From Chrysoporthe austroafricana (Eukaryota; Ascomycota; Sordariomycetes; Diaporthales; Cryphonectriaceae), in contig JYIP02000004.1 in the NCBI GenBank assembly GCA_001051155.2, positions 931,576 through 995,575 of the forward strand: a stretch of 64,000 nucleotides of DNA, read 5' to 3'. Positions 34,990-45,476 of this stretch are shown here, piece after piece; the stretch's first letter is position 1; each line of letters starts with the position of its first letter. The notes under the pieces were generated by a model. The model saw only the letters and a list, made by a program, of their open reading frames with translations. It was not told the origin of the DNA and searched no databases. Made by a program: the position numbers and the translations under genes.

Positions 34990-37210
34990 ACCCGGGCCGA
35001 CGAGCACACGGGCGCCCAGCAAAGGGGCTGGCGCGAAGCAAAAAATTTTTGGCGGTCACAACCACCGGGCCGGGCTGGTCCGAGACACGACCCACCCCCT
35101 CCTGACGATACGATATAGATTCTTGTATATAGAGTACGCACTTCCCCTCCCTCTGGACCGCCCCTGGCGTCTCCCGACGTCGTCCTGGCTCGGCTCGGCA
35201 GCGGCAGCCCAGCGAGGTGGGCAGGGGCATCTGCGACGATTAGGACACGACAATGTGTGGAGTTGGGGGACAAATAATTTGGCAAGATGATGATCATATT
35301 GGGGGGCCTTGCCACTCTGTTGTTGGTCGGCGGTGGGTTTCCATCTGCGCACTTTCGCCTACTTGTGGCGGTGCGCTCCTGTCGCCTCGACAACATCTTA
35401 GAACAACCCTTAATGTCGACTTTACTCTTCCGTGTGATCCTCCCACAGGGCGAGGAGGGAGATTGGATCGCGAGCAACGCGTGTTATGATAAATCTGATG
35501 TAATAGTATGATTGAAAATATAAATCTACCTCCCGTCTCACGGCTCGGCAACCTGATGTTCCTCGCGGTGTGCCCGTGTCATGTGAAGTATTTTTGATTT
35601 ATTTCAGAACGTTGATCCTGGTGAGATGGCCCGTCGGCACCATGGTAACAGATATTAGATTGCCGAGTTTCTTGCGAGCAACCAGGGCGAGCCCGTGGCA
35701 CCTTGATCCTCGTGCGCACAATCTCCCGTCACCCGAGCCAACCACACCCACACGGCCGTTGTCCCCGTCCCCTATCACCACTCCTAAACGACCGTCATCT
35801 CCGCTAGAGAAACAGAAGGAGGATGGAAAGGGAGCTGAAAGCAATCCGATCCTCTGCCACCCATGTTCCCACACAAGGGGGGAAAAAAAAGAAAAAGGCC
35901 TTCACCATACAGGCTCACAGGCATAGTGAACCATCACACACAAGGGAAGGGGAGACCACACTGCGTTTCCTGGATAGCACCAACCAACCCACCAGCTCAC
36001 ATACACATACATAGGGAAAAAATAAAGCAAAAAGCAAAAGAGAAGAGAGGTGCCGACGACAAGCGCCTAGCCGGTAGCTGCCGCTCCATCTGCATAACCC
36101 CAGGGGCACCCTCCGCCGGGTCGAAGCCGGCGCCAGCGGACGTGAAGGCTGGTGCGGTAACCCCCTGAGCTACACAGATGGAGAGGTATCTAACGACTAG
36201 GTTCTCATCGTTGGCGGGAGCCGGCGGCGACAGGGCACCTATGTAGACGGGTCCATGGGAGCAGCCTGTGAGCAGGGGTGAGGGGAAGCAGGTTGGGCAT
36301 GAGGTGCTCGCACACTCTCTGTTTCTCCATCAGCAGGTGGCGGCACAAGTTTCACGACAGACTGTGACGAAGGGGCGGGTGGGTGGTTGGCCCTGCTGGT
36401 CTGTCTGCCCTCCTCCCTTGTCCTGCAATGGCACCCTCCCTCTCTGCGTGACTTGGGTGAGAGTGGTTCATGTGATGGTTCCCCGTGCCCATCACGAGCA
36501 GCCTTGCCTTTATATTTCCCCTCCTTGCCCTGGGCAGACAATCCACGTGCTCACACATACATCAGTGGAATTGCCTCCAGCAGTGAAGCCCTATGCAGCT
36601 TGTGATGCTCTGAGTAGACTGTCTTGGTGGTGGTCATGCCTTCCAGCACAGCACAGCAAAGCACAAAGACATATATACTGCTGTCTTCCATACGCAGCAG
36701 TAGACAACCCCGGGCGATGAGACTCGGACAGCTTGGCATGCTTCAATAGGGAACTACACAATACAGACACCTCGAAAGCTGCTCTTGGTATACCACAAGG
36801 CTGGGGAGGAGGGATGAACAAAAGGGGATGTATTGGCTGTCCCCGAAATCAGCTAGGTATCTTTCATCAGAAGGAGAAAGTAGAGAAATAAGAAAAAGAA
36901 AATCCGGCGTCTGCCACACAGTGATCTTGCATCAATTCTCCCAACAGGACAGAGAGGTGGTCCATACTGCCCCAAAACCAATAGGCCTGCTCCCTACGGA
37001 GCATTTCGAACCGCGAGGGTAGAAATCATTCCACAAACGCCAACGCAAGAGTCCGGCACCAAGAAAAGGGTTTGCGACCCAAAAAGGAATAAGAAGAAGG
37101 ATATCAAGAGCCGAACCCATCCCACCCACACCAGCCACAAAGCCACCCATCACAACGGCGCCGCACCCATTACAAACCCGCGACGCGGCACCTTCCGCAT
37201 CCCCTCCTCC
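34990..37210. other. Convergent intergenic region
   Basis: 2.2 kb between ERG3 and the DUF2015 gene with no credible ORF. It contains a 96-nt stem-closed segment (36086-36181) discussed elsewhere, and otherwise 3' UTR-like, A-rich sequence. Confidence 0.5.
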
Positions 37211-37600
37211 TCACGAGAAGCTGACAAACTTGGGGTCCTTCGGCCTGCCGTCGGGCCCGATGCCGTTCGCCTTGAAGCGCCCCTCCATGTACACGCGGCG
37301 CGCCTCGTCGAAGTGCATGCGGCGCTTCTTCATGATGCGCAGGACCTCCCGCTTGGCGTCGTCGTCGAGCCCCGCGCGCGCGTCGCCGCCGGCGACGTTG
37401 CCGGCCAGGTCGAAGGCGGCCGACGAGAGCCCGGCCTCGATGTCGCCGGCGAAGGAGCCCGGCAGGCGCGAGTAGAGGTGGCCGGAGCCCGGGAAGCGCA
37501 CCTCCGGGACGAGGTGCGCCCAGCGGCCGCGGGTGAGGTAGAGGAGGGTGATGAGGAGGAGGGGGAGGACCAGGAGGGAGGTGTAGAAGAGGTAGGCCAT
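37211..37600 (-). CDS. DUF2015 family small membrane protein
   Basis: 129-aa single-exon protein of an uncharacterised fungal family. Residues 2-22 form a strong hydrophobic segment (AYLFYTSLLVLPLLLITLLYL) acting as signal anchor or TM helix, followed by a basic RGRW. The C-terminal half carries the family signature: KREVLRIMKKRRMHFDEARRVY, then GIGPDGRPKDPKFVSFS at the very end. Its cellular role is unknown. It is divergent from the ribosomal-protein gene. Confidence 0.85.
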   Translation of the reverse strand: MAYLFYTSLLVLPLLLITLLYLTRGRWAHLVPEVRFPGSGHLYSRLPGSFAGDIEAGLSSAAFDLAGNVAGGDARAGLDDDAKREVLRIMKKRRMHFDEARRVYMEGRFKANGIGPDGRPKDPKFVSFS

Positions 37601-38336
37601 CGTCGACGGTTGTTGCTGTCGTCGTTGGTGTGGTGGTGATGGTGGTAGTAGTCGTATTCTAGTTTTCGACAGCGGCGGGACTGGTAGGCAGAGTCAACGG
37701 CGTCCTCGTAATAGAGGGATTCTGTCCGTGTCCTCTCCGGATCGTCCGGTCGGGTGATATATGCGCTGCGGATGGCGCGGCCTCGAGGGCTAATTCGAAA
37801 GCGGACAAAGGGAAGAAAGAGGCGACCGTGGTCGTGGGATGGATGGTAGCTGAACCGCAGCGTTCGCGATCTTCCTAGGAGAGCGGAGCCTCCTGGCGGG
37901 CGTGCATGACGTGGTTACATAGGAAGGAAGACGCTGGGGGAAAGAGGAGGAAGAAGAAGTGAGGGGGGAAAGGAGACGTCGTTGTCGTGAGACGATCGCG
38001 AACGGAAAGCCGGCCTGTCGTCAGCGGCCGTAGCAGCTGGGGGCTGACGCAAGTTACTTTCCCGCGAATCTGCTAGTCGCGCTGGGGGGGATTGGCTCGT
38101 GGCGGCGCACGCTGATACTGGGAGGGACCCCTGCTCCTGCGAGCCCGCCAGCCAGCGAACGAGCCAGAGCGGGCCCCATGCCGATTATGTAAGCCGTCCA
38201 CAGAATCGTTCTGGCGGGAGGGCTTGTCAGGCGAAAATCACCACCGGGGCGCCCAGAGGACGACAACGAACCAGACGACCTTCACGAACCCCCGACCCTT
38301 CTTTTTCCCGACGTCAACCTTCTCAGCACAGTCAAG
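37601..38336. other. Divergent promoter region of DUF2015 and eL28
   Basis: 0.74 kb; pyrimidine-rich just upstream of the eL28 start (about 38280-38336), as is common in ribosomal-protein promoters. No ORF of note. Confidence 0.5.
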
Positions 38337-39102
38337 ATGTCTCTTCCTAACGTCTCCTCCGATCTCGTTTGGGAGATCGTCCGTACGTGTTCCCCCCGTG
38401 GCAGTTGGGTGTTGGGATGGGGCGAAGACGTGACCGCAGGGTTCTAACTTTTATTTTACTTCGACAACAGGCCACAACAACTCCTTCCTGGTCAAGCGCA
38501 AGCAGGCCGGCGGCGTCCAGTTCTCCCGTGACCCCTTCAACCTGGTGAACAAGCACTCCCGCAAGGTACGAAGCACCCAGGCCGGCCCGACGAAGACCGG
38601 AGGCACAGCGAGCATGATCGAGACGGGGAGGGGGATTGGGACAACCTGGAGAGGACAGGAGGGCTAATTCTTGTTCCCGCTCTGCAGCACGCCGGTTTCG
38701 TCAACGACAAGGCCGTCAGCATCTCCGCCGACGGCGAGAAGGGCGTCGCCTTCCAGTCCAAGAAGGCCAAGTCGGTGCAGCAGCCCGCCAAGGCCAGCCA
38801 CAAGACCAGCTTCGGTGGCCACAACCGCAAGTACGTTCAAGACCACACAGACACGCGGAGCAGTACCTGCAGTGCTGCAGCGGGGCGGACGGGGTGTTCT
38901 AACGAGCCTGTGTGCTTTTCTCTCCAGGACCTACAAGAACGTCGCGAACTACGTCGCCAAGGGCGGCTACCGCCCTGACCTGCGACAGGCCGCCATCGCC
39001 CGTGCCTCCGCCGTCCGCAAGTCCCAGCGCCCCGTGAAGCCCGAGCCCGAGAAGAAGCTGCGAGGAAAGGCTGCCAAGCGCGCTGCCGCCGCCTCGGAGT
39101 AA
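38337..39102 (+). CDS. RPL28: 60S ribosomal protein eL28, 4 exons
   Basis: Structural protein of the large ribosomal subunit (family L28e; absent from Saccharomyces cerevisiae but present in filamentous fungi). Exons 38337-38382, 38471-38565, 38688-38830 and 38928-39102 sum to 459 nt, 152 aa. The protein starts [25 protein letters not shown]..., continues [25 protein letters not shown] and [27 protein letters not shown], and has a lysine-rich tail ending AAAASE. All introns are GT-AG. Symbol by homology; naming differs between systems. Confidence 0.93.
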
Positions 39103-40494
39103 GGGATGTTGGTCCAGGGGGAGGCCTGGAGGGTAGAGGAGAGAGCTTGACGCTGGATGTATGACGACCAGCCGGCGGGTGCCAGGACATTGCATTTGAT
39201 CTTACGGGCCCTGCCATCCCGGTTCCAGAAGAACTATGAGGGGATCTGTGGCATTTTGATATCGGACGGAGTCAATGGTCAACGGTCAACAGTCAGGGTC
39301 AGATATAAAAAAAACGACGTGAAATCCATCCAGCCACCCTTGCGGCGGTGCACTGGGGCCCCTCTGTGACTGCAGCGAGCGCCAGCAGCAGCAGCAGCAT
39401 CAGGAGACGGGCCAATACCGTGATGCAGCGTCCCGTGCTCGAGCATGAGGCCAGGGTCTGTATACCCCAGAGACTGTGACATGCAAGCTGCAGCACGTGC
39501 GCGCAGTGCCCCAGTATCGTGCATTATAAAATGTACGGACCCGTACCGGTGTTCCTGCCATAGAGCTTCGCCACGACTGGCAGTGCGTTCTATCTCGTCT
39601 TCAGGTCTCCATCCCGCCTTCAGATATTTCCGAGGGCTCGAGGGGGTGGGGGGCTGTGGGCCACTGATCCTGCCCCTGCTGAGGTTCTTTAAGCAAGACA
39701 CACCGGAACTGGGTGCCCGGCTGCTGAGTGATTTGACGTAGGCCTGTGATTCCCGGGTGTGGGTGTTGTATGTCGTAAATAACACGGCAGCAACGCATCC
39801 CCGTGAAAGGCAATTGCCGAGGAAACCTCGGGTATCCCAGCAGCTCTAGCACACCGACCAAGTCAATATCGTGGGTGAACTCGGAACCGTGCACAGGGGC
39901 CAACGGGGGACGCTCGCTGATCCCTAGCTGCGTCAATAGTATCACGACGAGGACTTGCTTCTGCGTGTCTGAGCCTGCGCTGTGCCGCCCCTGGGCCCGA
40001 GGGAGGAGAGGAGACGAGAGGAGACGATCTGACGAGGTTGAGAGGACCCCGTCTTACCCCGCCAAGATTAACCCCCCGTGCCCCCCCAACCTGCTGCCCC
40101 CCAGGCTGGCCCTGCCCTGCACATGGAGCTTTCCCCGGCGCCCGGGGAGCCTAGGAGCTGGAGCCTACCAGGAGGGGAGCTAAGGTGTCACAGAGACTCA
40201 GCCATCATCTATCTACCTCATCCAAGCCCACGACGACCCCTCCTTCTTTTCGCATTCACCCTCATACAGGACCTCCTCCACCCCTCTCGTCGTGTTCCCC
40301 CCTTCTCACCTCGAGTTTCCCCCGACGCAGCCACGCCAACCCACCAGACAAACATTTTTCTGTCGTCCTGACTGACATATCAGAGCACCATCACTGGCCA
40401 CCCTCGACGTCGGCCAGACCCCACCACAAGCGCAGAACAGCACCCAGCACCCTGAACCCCTCCCCCGCGTCACAGGCTTACCTGCAACGTCAAG
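39103..40494. other. Intergenic region between eL28 and MDH
   Basis: 1.4 kb between two plus-strand genes. Pyrimidine-rich leader-like sequence precedes MDH from about 40,200. A short CAG repeat lies at about 39,383-39,397. No gene is supported. Confidence 0.5.
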
Positions 40495-41915
40495 ATGGTC
40501 AAGGCCGGTATGCTCCTGCGCCCCCAGGCTCCTCCCAGCTTCGTGACCACGCTGACAGCTCCTGGACAGTTGTCGCTGGTGCCTCTGGTGGCATTGGACA
40601 GGTTGGCATCCCCCCCAAGTCTCGGAGCCCGACGAGCTTCAGGGCGGCCTAAGCTGACACACCCGTCCGCCTAGCCTCTGTCCCTGCTCCTGAAGCTCTC
40701 CCCCCTCATTGACGAGCTCGCCCTCTACGATGTGGTCAACACCCCCGGTGTCGCTGCTGACCTCTCCCACATCTCCTCCAAGGCGGTACGTCTCGTCTCC
40801 TGTGCTGCCAATGCGCTGCGCTGCGCTGCACGCCAGAACCCCCGCCGCCCAACAGCCCCTCTGTGCTAAACTCCGCGATACAGAAGGTCACTGGCTATGT
40901 TCCCAAGGAGAAGGGCGATCTCTCCCAGGCCAAGCTTGCATTCAAGGATGCCGACATCATTGTCATCCCCGCCGGTATCCCCCGTACGTATATACCCTTC
41001 ACTAAGCTGGCCCTGGCAGTCCTGACGCGCCTGCTGCAGGCAAGCCCGGCATGAGCCGTGACGACCTCTTCAACATCAACGCCGGCATCGTCAAGGGCCT
41101 CATCGAGGTGGCCGCCGAGGTCTGCCCCAAGGCCTTCCTCCTCGTCATCTCCAACCCGGTCAACTCCACCGTCCCCATCTCCGCCGAGGTCCTCAAGGCC
41201 AAAGGCGTCTTCAACCCCCAGCGCCTGTTCGGCGTCACCACCCTCGACATCGTTCGCGCTGAGACCTTCGTCGCCGAGATCGCGGGCAAGGCCAGCCCTC
41301 AGGAGCTCACCGTCCCCGTCATCGGTGGCCACTCCGGCGAGACCATCGTCCCCCTCTTCAGTCAGGTCAAGCCCAGCGTCACCATCCCCGACGACAAGTA
41401 CGACGCCCTGGTCAATCGGGTCCAGTTTGGTGGTGACGAGGTCGTCAAGGCCAAGGATGGTGCTGGCTCCGCCACCCTGTCCATGGCATACGCTGGCTAC
41501 CGGTAAAGCCCCAGCAGCCCAACCGCCCTGGGGAAAGGAGGGTCCGAGCCGAAAGCTGACACACTCTCTCTGAAGGTTCGCCGAGAAGCTGCTCAAGGCG
41601 GTCGCGGGCGCCAAGAGCCTCATCGAGCCCAGCTACGTCTACCTCCCTGGTGTCCCTGGCGGTGCCGAGATCGCCAAGAAGACTGGCTGCGACTTCTTCT
41701 CCGTCCCCATCGAGCTGGGCGTGAGTTTCATACCCCTCTCTTGTCCCCGATACAGCGGAGGCTAACCATCCCCTCAGCCCAACGGAGCCGAGAAGGCTGT
41801 CGATATCCTGGGCGACATCACCGATAAGGAGAAGACGCTGCTCGAGGCCTGCACCAAGGGCCTCAAGGGCAACATCGAGAAGGGCATCACCTTCGCCAAC
41901 CAACCCGCAAAGTGA
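40495..41915 (+). CDS. Malate dehydrogenase, cytosolic type, 7 exons
   Basis: NAD-dependent interconversion of malate and oxaloacetate. Exons 40495-40507, 40570-40601, 40675-40785, 40884-40983, 41040-41502, 41576-41720 and 41778-41915 sum to 1002 nt, 333 aa. The protein opens [21 protein letters not shown], so the Rossmann GASGGIGQ motif begins at residue 8 and there is no room for a mitochondrial presequence. Other landmarks are [34 protein letters not shown] (substrate Arg loop), [11 protein letters not shown], the catalytic GGHSGETI, and [15 protein letters not shown]. The C-terminus (NQPAK) carries no obvious peroxisomal signal. The first two exons are only 13 and 32 nt. Confidence 0.94.
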
Positions 41916-42416
41916 TTTCCCCTCTCCTTTCCGATTCCGGTACCCCGTTCTTTTTCGGCTTGATGAAATCGCGAAGAAAAGTGCGGCCAGCTTTTTGCAA
42001 TACAGCAGCGCGGACCTTGCGATAGATTCGGAAGCAACACATGGGAGAAAAGTTAGTTGCTGATTGTTCTGTCCATCTTCCAGGTTGTGAGGGTTGTAGA
42101 GTCATATTGGCCAGGTCCTTCGTGGTGGCCAGGATCGTGGTTCACCTGTAAGCTTGACCTACACGGCTAGCAGTAGAGACCCTCATGAATTCACTCTGGA
42201 GATACTCCAGTCGGCTTTGTTTTCCTTCAGGGGCCAGTGTGCGCTCGATTTGAAGATAGGGTATAGACGCGCCCGCCAGAATTGAACGCCGTCAAACGCC
42301 GAAAGCCCCTCCCACCCCGTCTATCTATGTGAAATGCTCTTCTCTACCTGTGCCCGCTCTTGGTTCGTAAATAAAAGACGGAAGCGGATCGGAAGATCCG
42401 TGGTCGTCGGAGGTGG
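41916..42416. other. Convergent intergenic region
   Basis: 0.5 kb between the 3' ends of MDH and the Trs33-like gene. Nothing else is seen. Confidence 0.5.
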
Positions 42417-43409
42417 CTATGACTTTGTCGGCACCGTTTTGATCTGGAATATCGCCTGCGGCAGCTCTGTCGTCTCGGCCTGTACCGTCGCGTTGATACC
42501 CATGGCGGCTAACGCGCCTCGTACAATACCGCAGGGGAACCACAGGAACTGTTCTGATGTCAGCAATTTATTTTTCTTCTTAAGACAGAAAGGAGCACGG
42601 AATGACATACCGGCTCCGCCCGGGGCACGGCATTCACGCCAGGCCCCGTGCTCATCCTCGAGAACGGCCGGAACAGGTTGTCCGTCAGGACGTAGACTCC
42701 CTACAGAATATACCGTCAGCAACAGTGCCCTGTTTTCCTTCTTCTCCTTTGCTCTTCTTTCTTCTTCTTCTTCCTTTGATCGCCTAGGGTTGGGATGAGG
42801 GCCGCGTGTACGTACCCTGTGGTTCGTCTTGAGGTTGTCCACCTGCTTCCGGAACACCAGCGTCCACAGGTCCTTGCACACAAACTTGATCACATCGAGG
42901 GTGTCGTTGAAGCGCGGCCTGTCGCGGGAGAACCTGAGGGGCGCGGAAACCCAAGGACCACCGGTCAGCACACACACATATACACGGCCCCGCCCGTTCC
43001 CGCGAAAACACACGCAGGTGGCGTGAGGGTGGGGGGGAACAACGACATACCTCTCCACCAGCCCCTGCCCGACTCGGTACCCTAGCATCTCGAGCCGGTA
43101 AAATACGGCGTCCCGCTCCTCCTCCTCGTCCATGACCCGCCTCGCCCCCGGCGCGGCGGCGGGGACCCCGGCGCCCGCCATCGTGCCCGTACCGGATACG
43201 GAGTCCGACGACGACGACGCGGCGGCGGCGGCGCTGGCGGGGTGGGAGGGCACATCGGAGCCCGGCGCGGGCGCGGCCTCCAGCTCGTTGGTCACGCGGT
43301 AGGCCATAGGCACGAGCTCGATCAGCAGGAGGTCGATGCACGAGGAGCTGAGGAAGGTGGCCGTCGGGTCGCCGGCGTTGTAGGGCGGCATCACGGGCTC
43401 GAAGGACAT
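42417..43409 (-). CDS. TRS33: TRAPP complex subunit Trs33/TRAPPC6, 4 exons
   Basis: Bet3-family subunit of the TRAPP tethering complexes acting as Rab/Ypt1 exchange factor at the Golgi. Exons 43409-43051, 42933-42816, 42700-42611 and 42548-42417 sum to 699 nt, 232 aa. The N-terminal helix region (CIDLLLIELVPMAYRVTNE) is followed by a low-complexity Ala/Ser/Pro insert of about 45 residues that is absent from compact orthologues. Then come YRLEMLGYRVGQGLVERFSRDRPRF, DVIKFVCKDLWTLVFRKQVDNLKTNHRGVYVL and FLWFPCGIVRGALAAMGI. This block is characteristic of the family. The gene is intact. Confidence 0.9.
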   Translation of the reverse strand: MSFEPVMPPYNAGDPTATFLSSSCIDLLLIELVPMAYRVTNELEAAPAPGSDVPSHPASAAAAASSSSDSVSGTGTMAGAGVPAAAPGARRVMDEEEERDAVFYRLEMLGYRVGQGLVERYVVVPPHPHATCVCFRGNGRGRVYVCVLTGGPWVSAPLRFSRDRPRFNDTLDVIKFVCKDLWTLVFRKQVDNLKTNHRVRTRGPHPNPRRSKEEEEERRAKEKKENRALLLTVYSVGSLRPDGQPVPAVLEDEHGAWRECRAPGGAGMSFRAPFCLKKKNKLLTSEQFLWFPCGIVRGALAAMGINATVQAETTELPQAIFQIKTVPTKS

Positions 43410-44154
43410 CTTGGAAACGGCGGCTGGGGAGGCGTGCCGGGCGCGGTGCGGTGCGAGAGAAGGGGAGAGGGGTATAAGAGTGAACCCGGTGTTTGGGACT
43501 GTGTTCTCGACGGGCTATTGTCTCTCCCAGGCGGTCGTGACCTTATTGGGGTTCCTGGAGGAGGGCAGTCGGGGCGCTTTTGATCTCGGGAGCTGGGCCG
43601 GGGAGGGGGGGCCTTCTGTGTCGTCCGGGGGTAGAGTCGAGAAGAAAGCGTCCTGGGGCTGTTCGGATGGGTGTTGGGAGCTATGGTTGCTGGGAGGGAG
43701 TGTGCCTCGCAATGTCCAGCAGCCGTCGTCTGCCAGCGTTCGCTGCTTTCGTCAGACCCCCCAGGAGCCCCTTGGCCTGGTCTTGACGCTTATCTTATCG
43801 AGGCGGGCCGAACTAGCATACTGACTCCCCGTCGCCCCCCCCCCCTCCTCCGGCTCTCCAAAATAAATTGAACCTTCTCTCGATAGCTTCGTTAACTCAT
43901 AGTGAAATTGAGCGTGTCTAGGGATTGACCGATTCAACGCAACATGCACCTCTAGATGTGTTGCTGGTAGTAGAATAGCCGTCTCGAAGAGTCTGTCTGT
44001 CTTCCGTTTCCGTGTAAGAGAGTGTGCATAACGCAAGGCGAGCCTCATCATATTCTTGGGAGCGTCCACTATAGCATATTCCACCTGAAGTTCCTGTGTC
44101 AAGGAATCTGTTTCATATATATTTATTGTTTTAGTAGTAGAACAGAAAATAATA
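43410..44154. other. Boundary between housekeeping block and accessory island
   Basis: 0.75 kb upstream of Trs33. Base composition shifts to AT-rich at about 43,870. No gene is supported. Confidence 0.5.
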
Positions 44155-45138
44155 TCAACTTATTCTGAAGGCCCAAGCGTGTCGCAAAGCACGTCCATCT
44201 TCCGATACATCAGGTAACACTCCGGAAGAGATATCTCCCAGGTCAATCCCCCAATCCTCCTTTTCCATCTGTGTAATGAAATTCGAGAGTCTAGGCCTAA
44301 TATCTGTGATCCACAGCCCATGGTGGCCAGCCTGGTACAGGCCACCACCCATAATAGTCGGAATGAGTGAGGCGGCCATAGCTAAAGGTGCGGCCATAGC
44401 TGAAGGTACGGCCATAGTTAAAGGTGTGGTCATAGTTAAAGGTGTGGTCATAGTTAAAGGCACGGACATTCTGTCCGATAGTGACACCATACTGACCTTC
44501 CAGTTGTTTAGGTCTATCATGGACCGGGCAGCCCTGCTGATTCCGGCAAAACTCACTCCTCGGAATTCTGTACTGTCCTCGTCTGCATCATATCGCATCA
44601 GCCACCGGTCGCTTTCTAGCTTCAGGTAACCAAAGACAAGCGAAGAGGTCATTATTCCAGTTAGTGACCGTGGTGTATAACTGGTCTCTTGTCCTACTTG
44701 CTCGCAGTATCGCTTTCTGCATTTTTCGATTTCGGAAGACATTATGCTTCTGATCCTTGATAGAGCCGCCGACCGTTTTCGATCTAAAAACTCTAGTATC
44801 AAGTTAATTACATGATTCTAGATATGGCAAATTCAAATAATGGTACATTACTTGCCTAGAATAGATTCTGGTAGCTTAACGTGGCAGTTGTTTCCGCTTC
44901 GATCTTGAATCTGCATGTGTGAAATCGGAGATGTTGCTTGCTGTTCAATGATGGAGGACAGCTTTTTGAATTCCGGCTTCATCTGTAATTTCCACATGAT
45001 CCATAGCCAAGTCCCTTTGCTGCGGATGTTGGATCCGGGCCACGTTAGTCTTAGTCCCCACTGGACCGGCCTGTTCTTGTAACCTGAACCTTTCGATAGT
45101 TTACAATAGTTAGCTTGATTTTTGTGGTTACATTGCAT
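44155..45138 (-). CDS. Hypothetical protein with a GC-AG intron
   Basis: Unrecognised. Two exons, 45138-44856 and 44792-44155, fit only if the intron uses a GCAAGT donor with a CTAG acceptor (63 nt); the junction then reads PESIL|EFLDRKRS, total 306 aa. Visible features are a Trp-rich N-terminal part (VQWGLRLTWPG, WLWIMWKLQMKPEF), a charged helical middle (RSIMSSEIEKCRKRYCEQ), and a short PLTMTT repeat at about residues 204-233. No TM segment or catalytic motif is evident. It may be truncated at the 5' end. It is divergent from the GMC oxidoreductase. Codon and base composition are AT-richer than in the flanking housekeeping genes. Confidence 0.45.
44375..44464. repeat. 18-bp minisatellite, 5 copies
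   Basis: Five units of the type GCCATAGTTAAAGGTGTG encode the PLTMTT/PLAMAA repeats on the minus strand. Differences between units are almost all transitions. Confidence 0.8.
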
Positions 45139-45476
45139 ATATTGTTCGGGAAGTTTCGCTTTAAATAATGGTTTCTCCTTGTCTCCGAACCAATAAATGA
45201 TTGTAAGCTGTGTAAGAAGTGTATTACGTGTAACCGTATTGCGTATATTACGCGGGGTGTTCGCCCTGAGTTGATTTCTCCGTGTCTCTGAGCCAATAAA
45301 TAATTATAAGCTGTATAAGAAGTGTATTACATGTAACCATATTGTGTACATTACGCAGGGTGTTCGCCCTGAGGGATTTGCTTATTTAAATAGACTTAAC
45401 GAAAAGGAAAGAATCTTCATACTCGATTATCTTTTCACACAATCTGATTGAGCAATACTTGCTCTACTCTTTCATC
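45139..45476. promoter_or_regulatory. Divergent promoter region containing a tandem duplication
   Basis: About 340 bp between the hypothetical gene and the GMC oxidoreductase. It is AT-rich and mostly occupied by the two-copy repeat listed separately. Confidence 0.5.
45181..45373. repeat. Tandem 90-bp duplication differing only by transitions
   Basis: Copies 45181-45270 and 45284-45373 align without gaps. I count ten differences, all of them C/T or G/A. A 13-bp spacer gives a period of 103 bp. Confidence 0.9.

Noticed and set aside
36086..36181. tRNA-like structure on the minus strand (7-bp closing helix CCATCTG/CAGATGG, TAGCTCAGGGGGTTA A-box-like sequence, a GCCGG/CCGGC stem with TTCGA loop)
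   Set aside because: The T-arm-like hairpin does not abut the acceptor helix, its loop is shifted, and no valid anticodon arm can be placed. It may be chance or another RNA fold.
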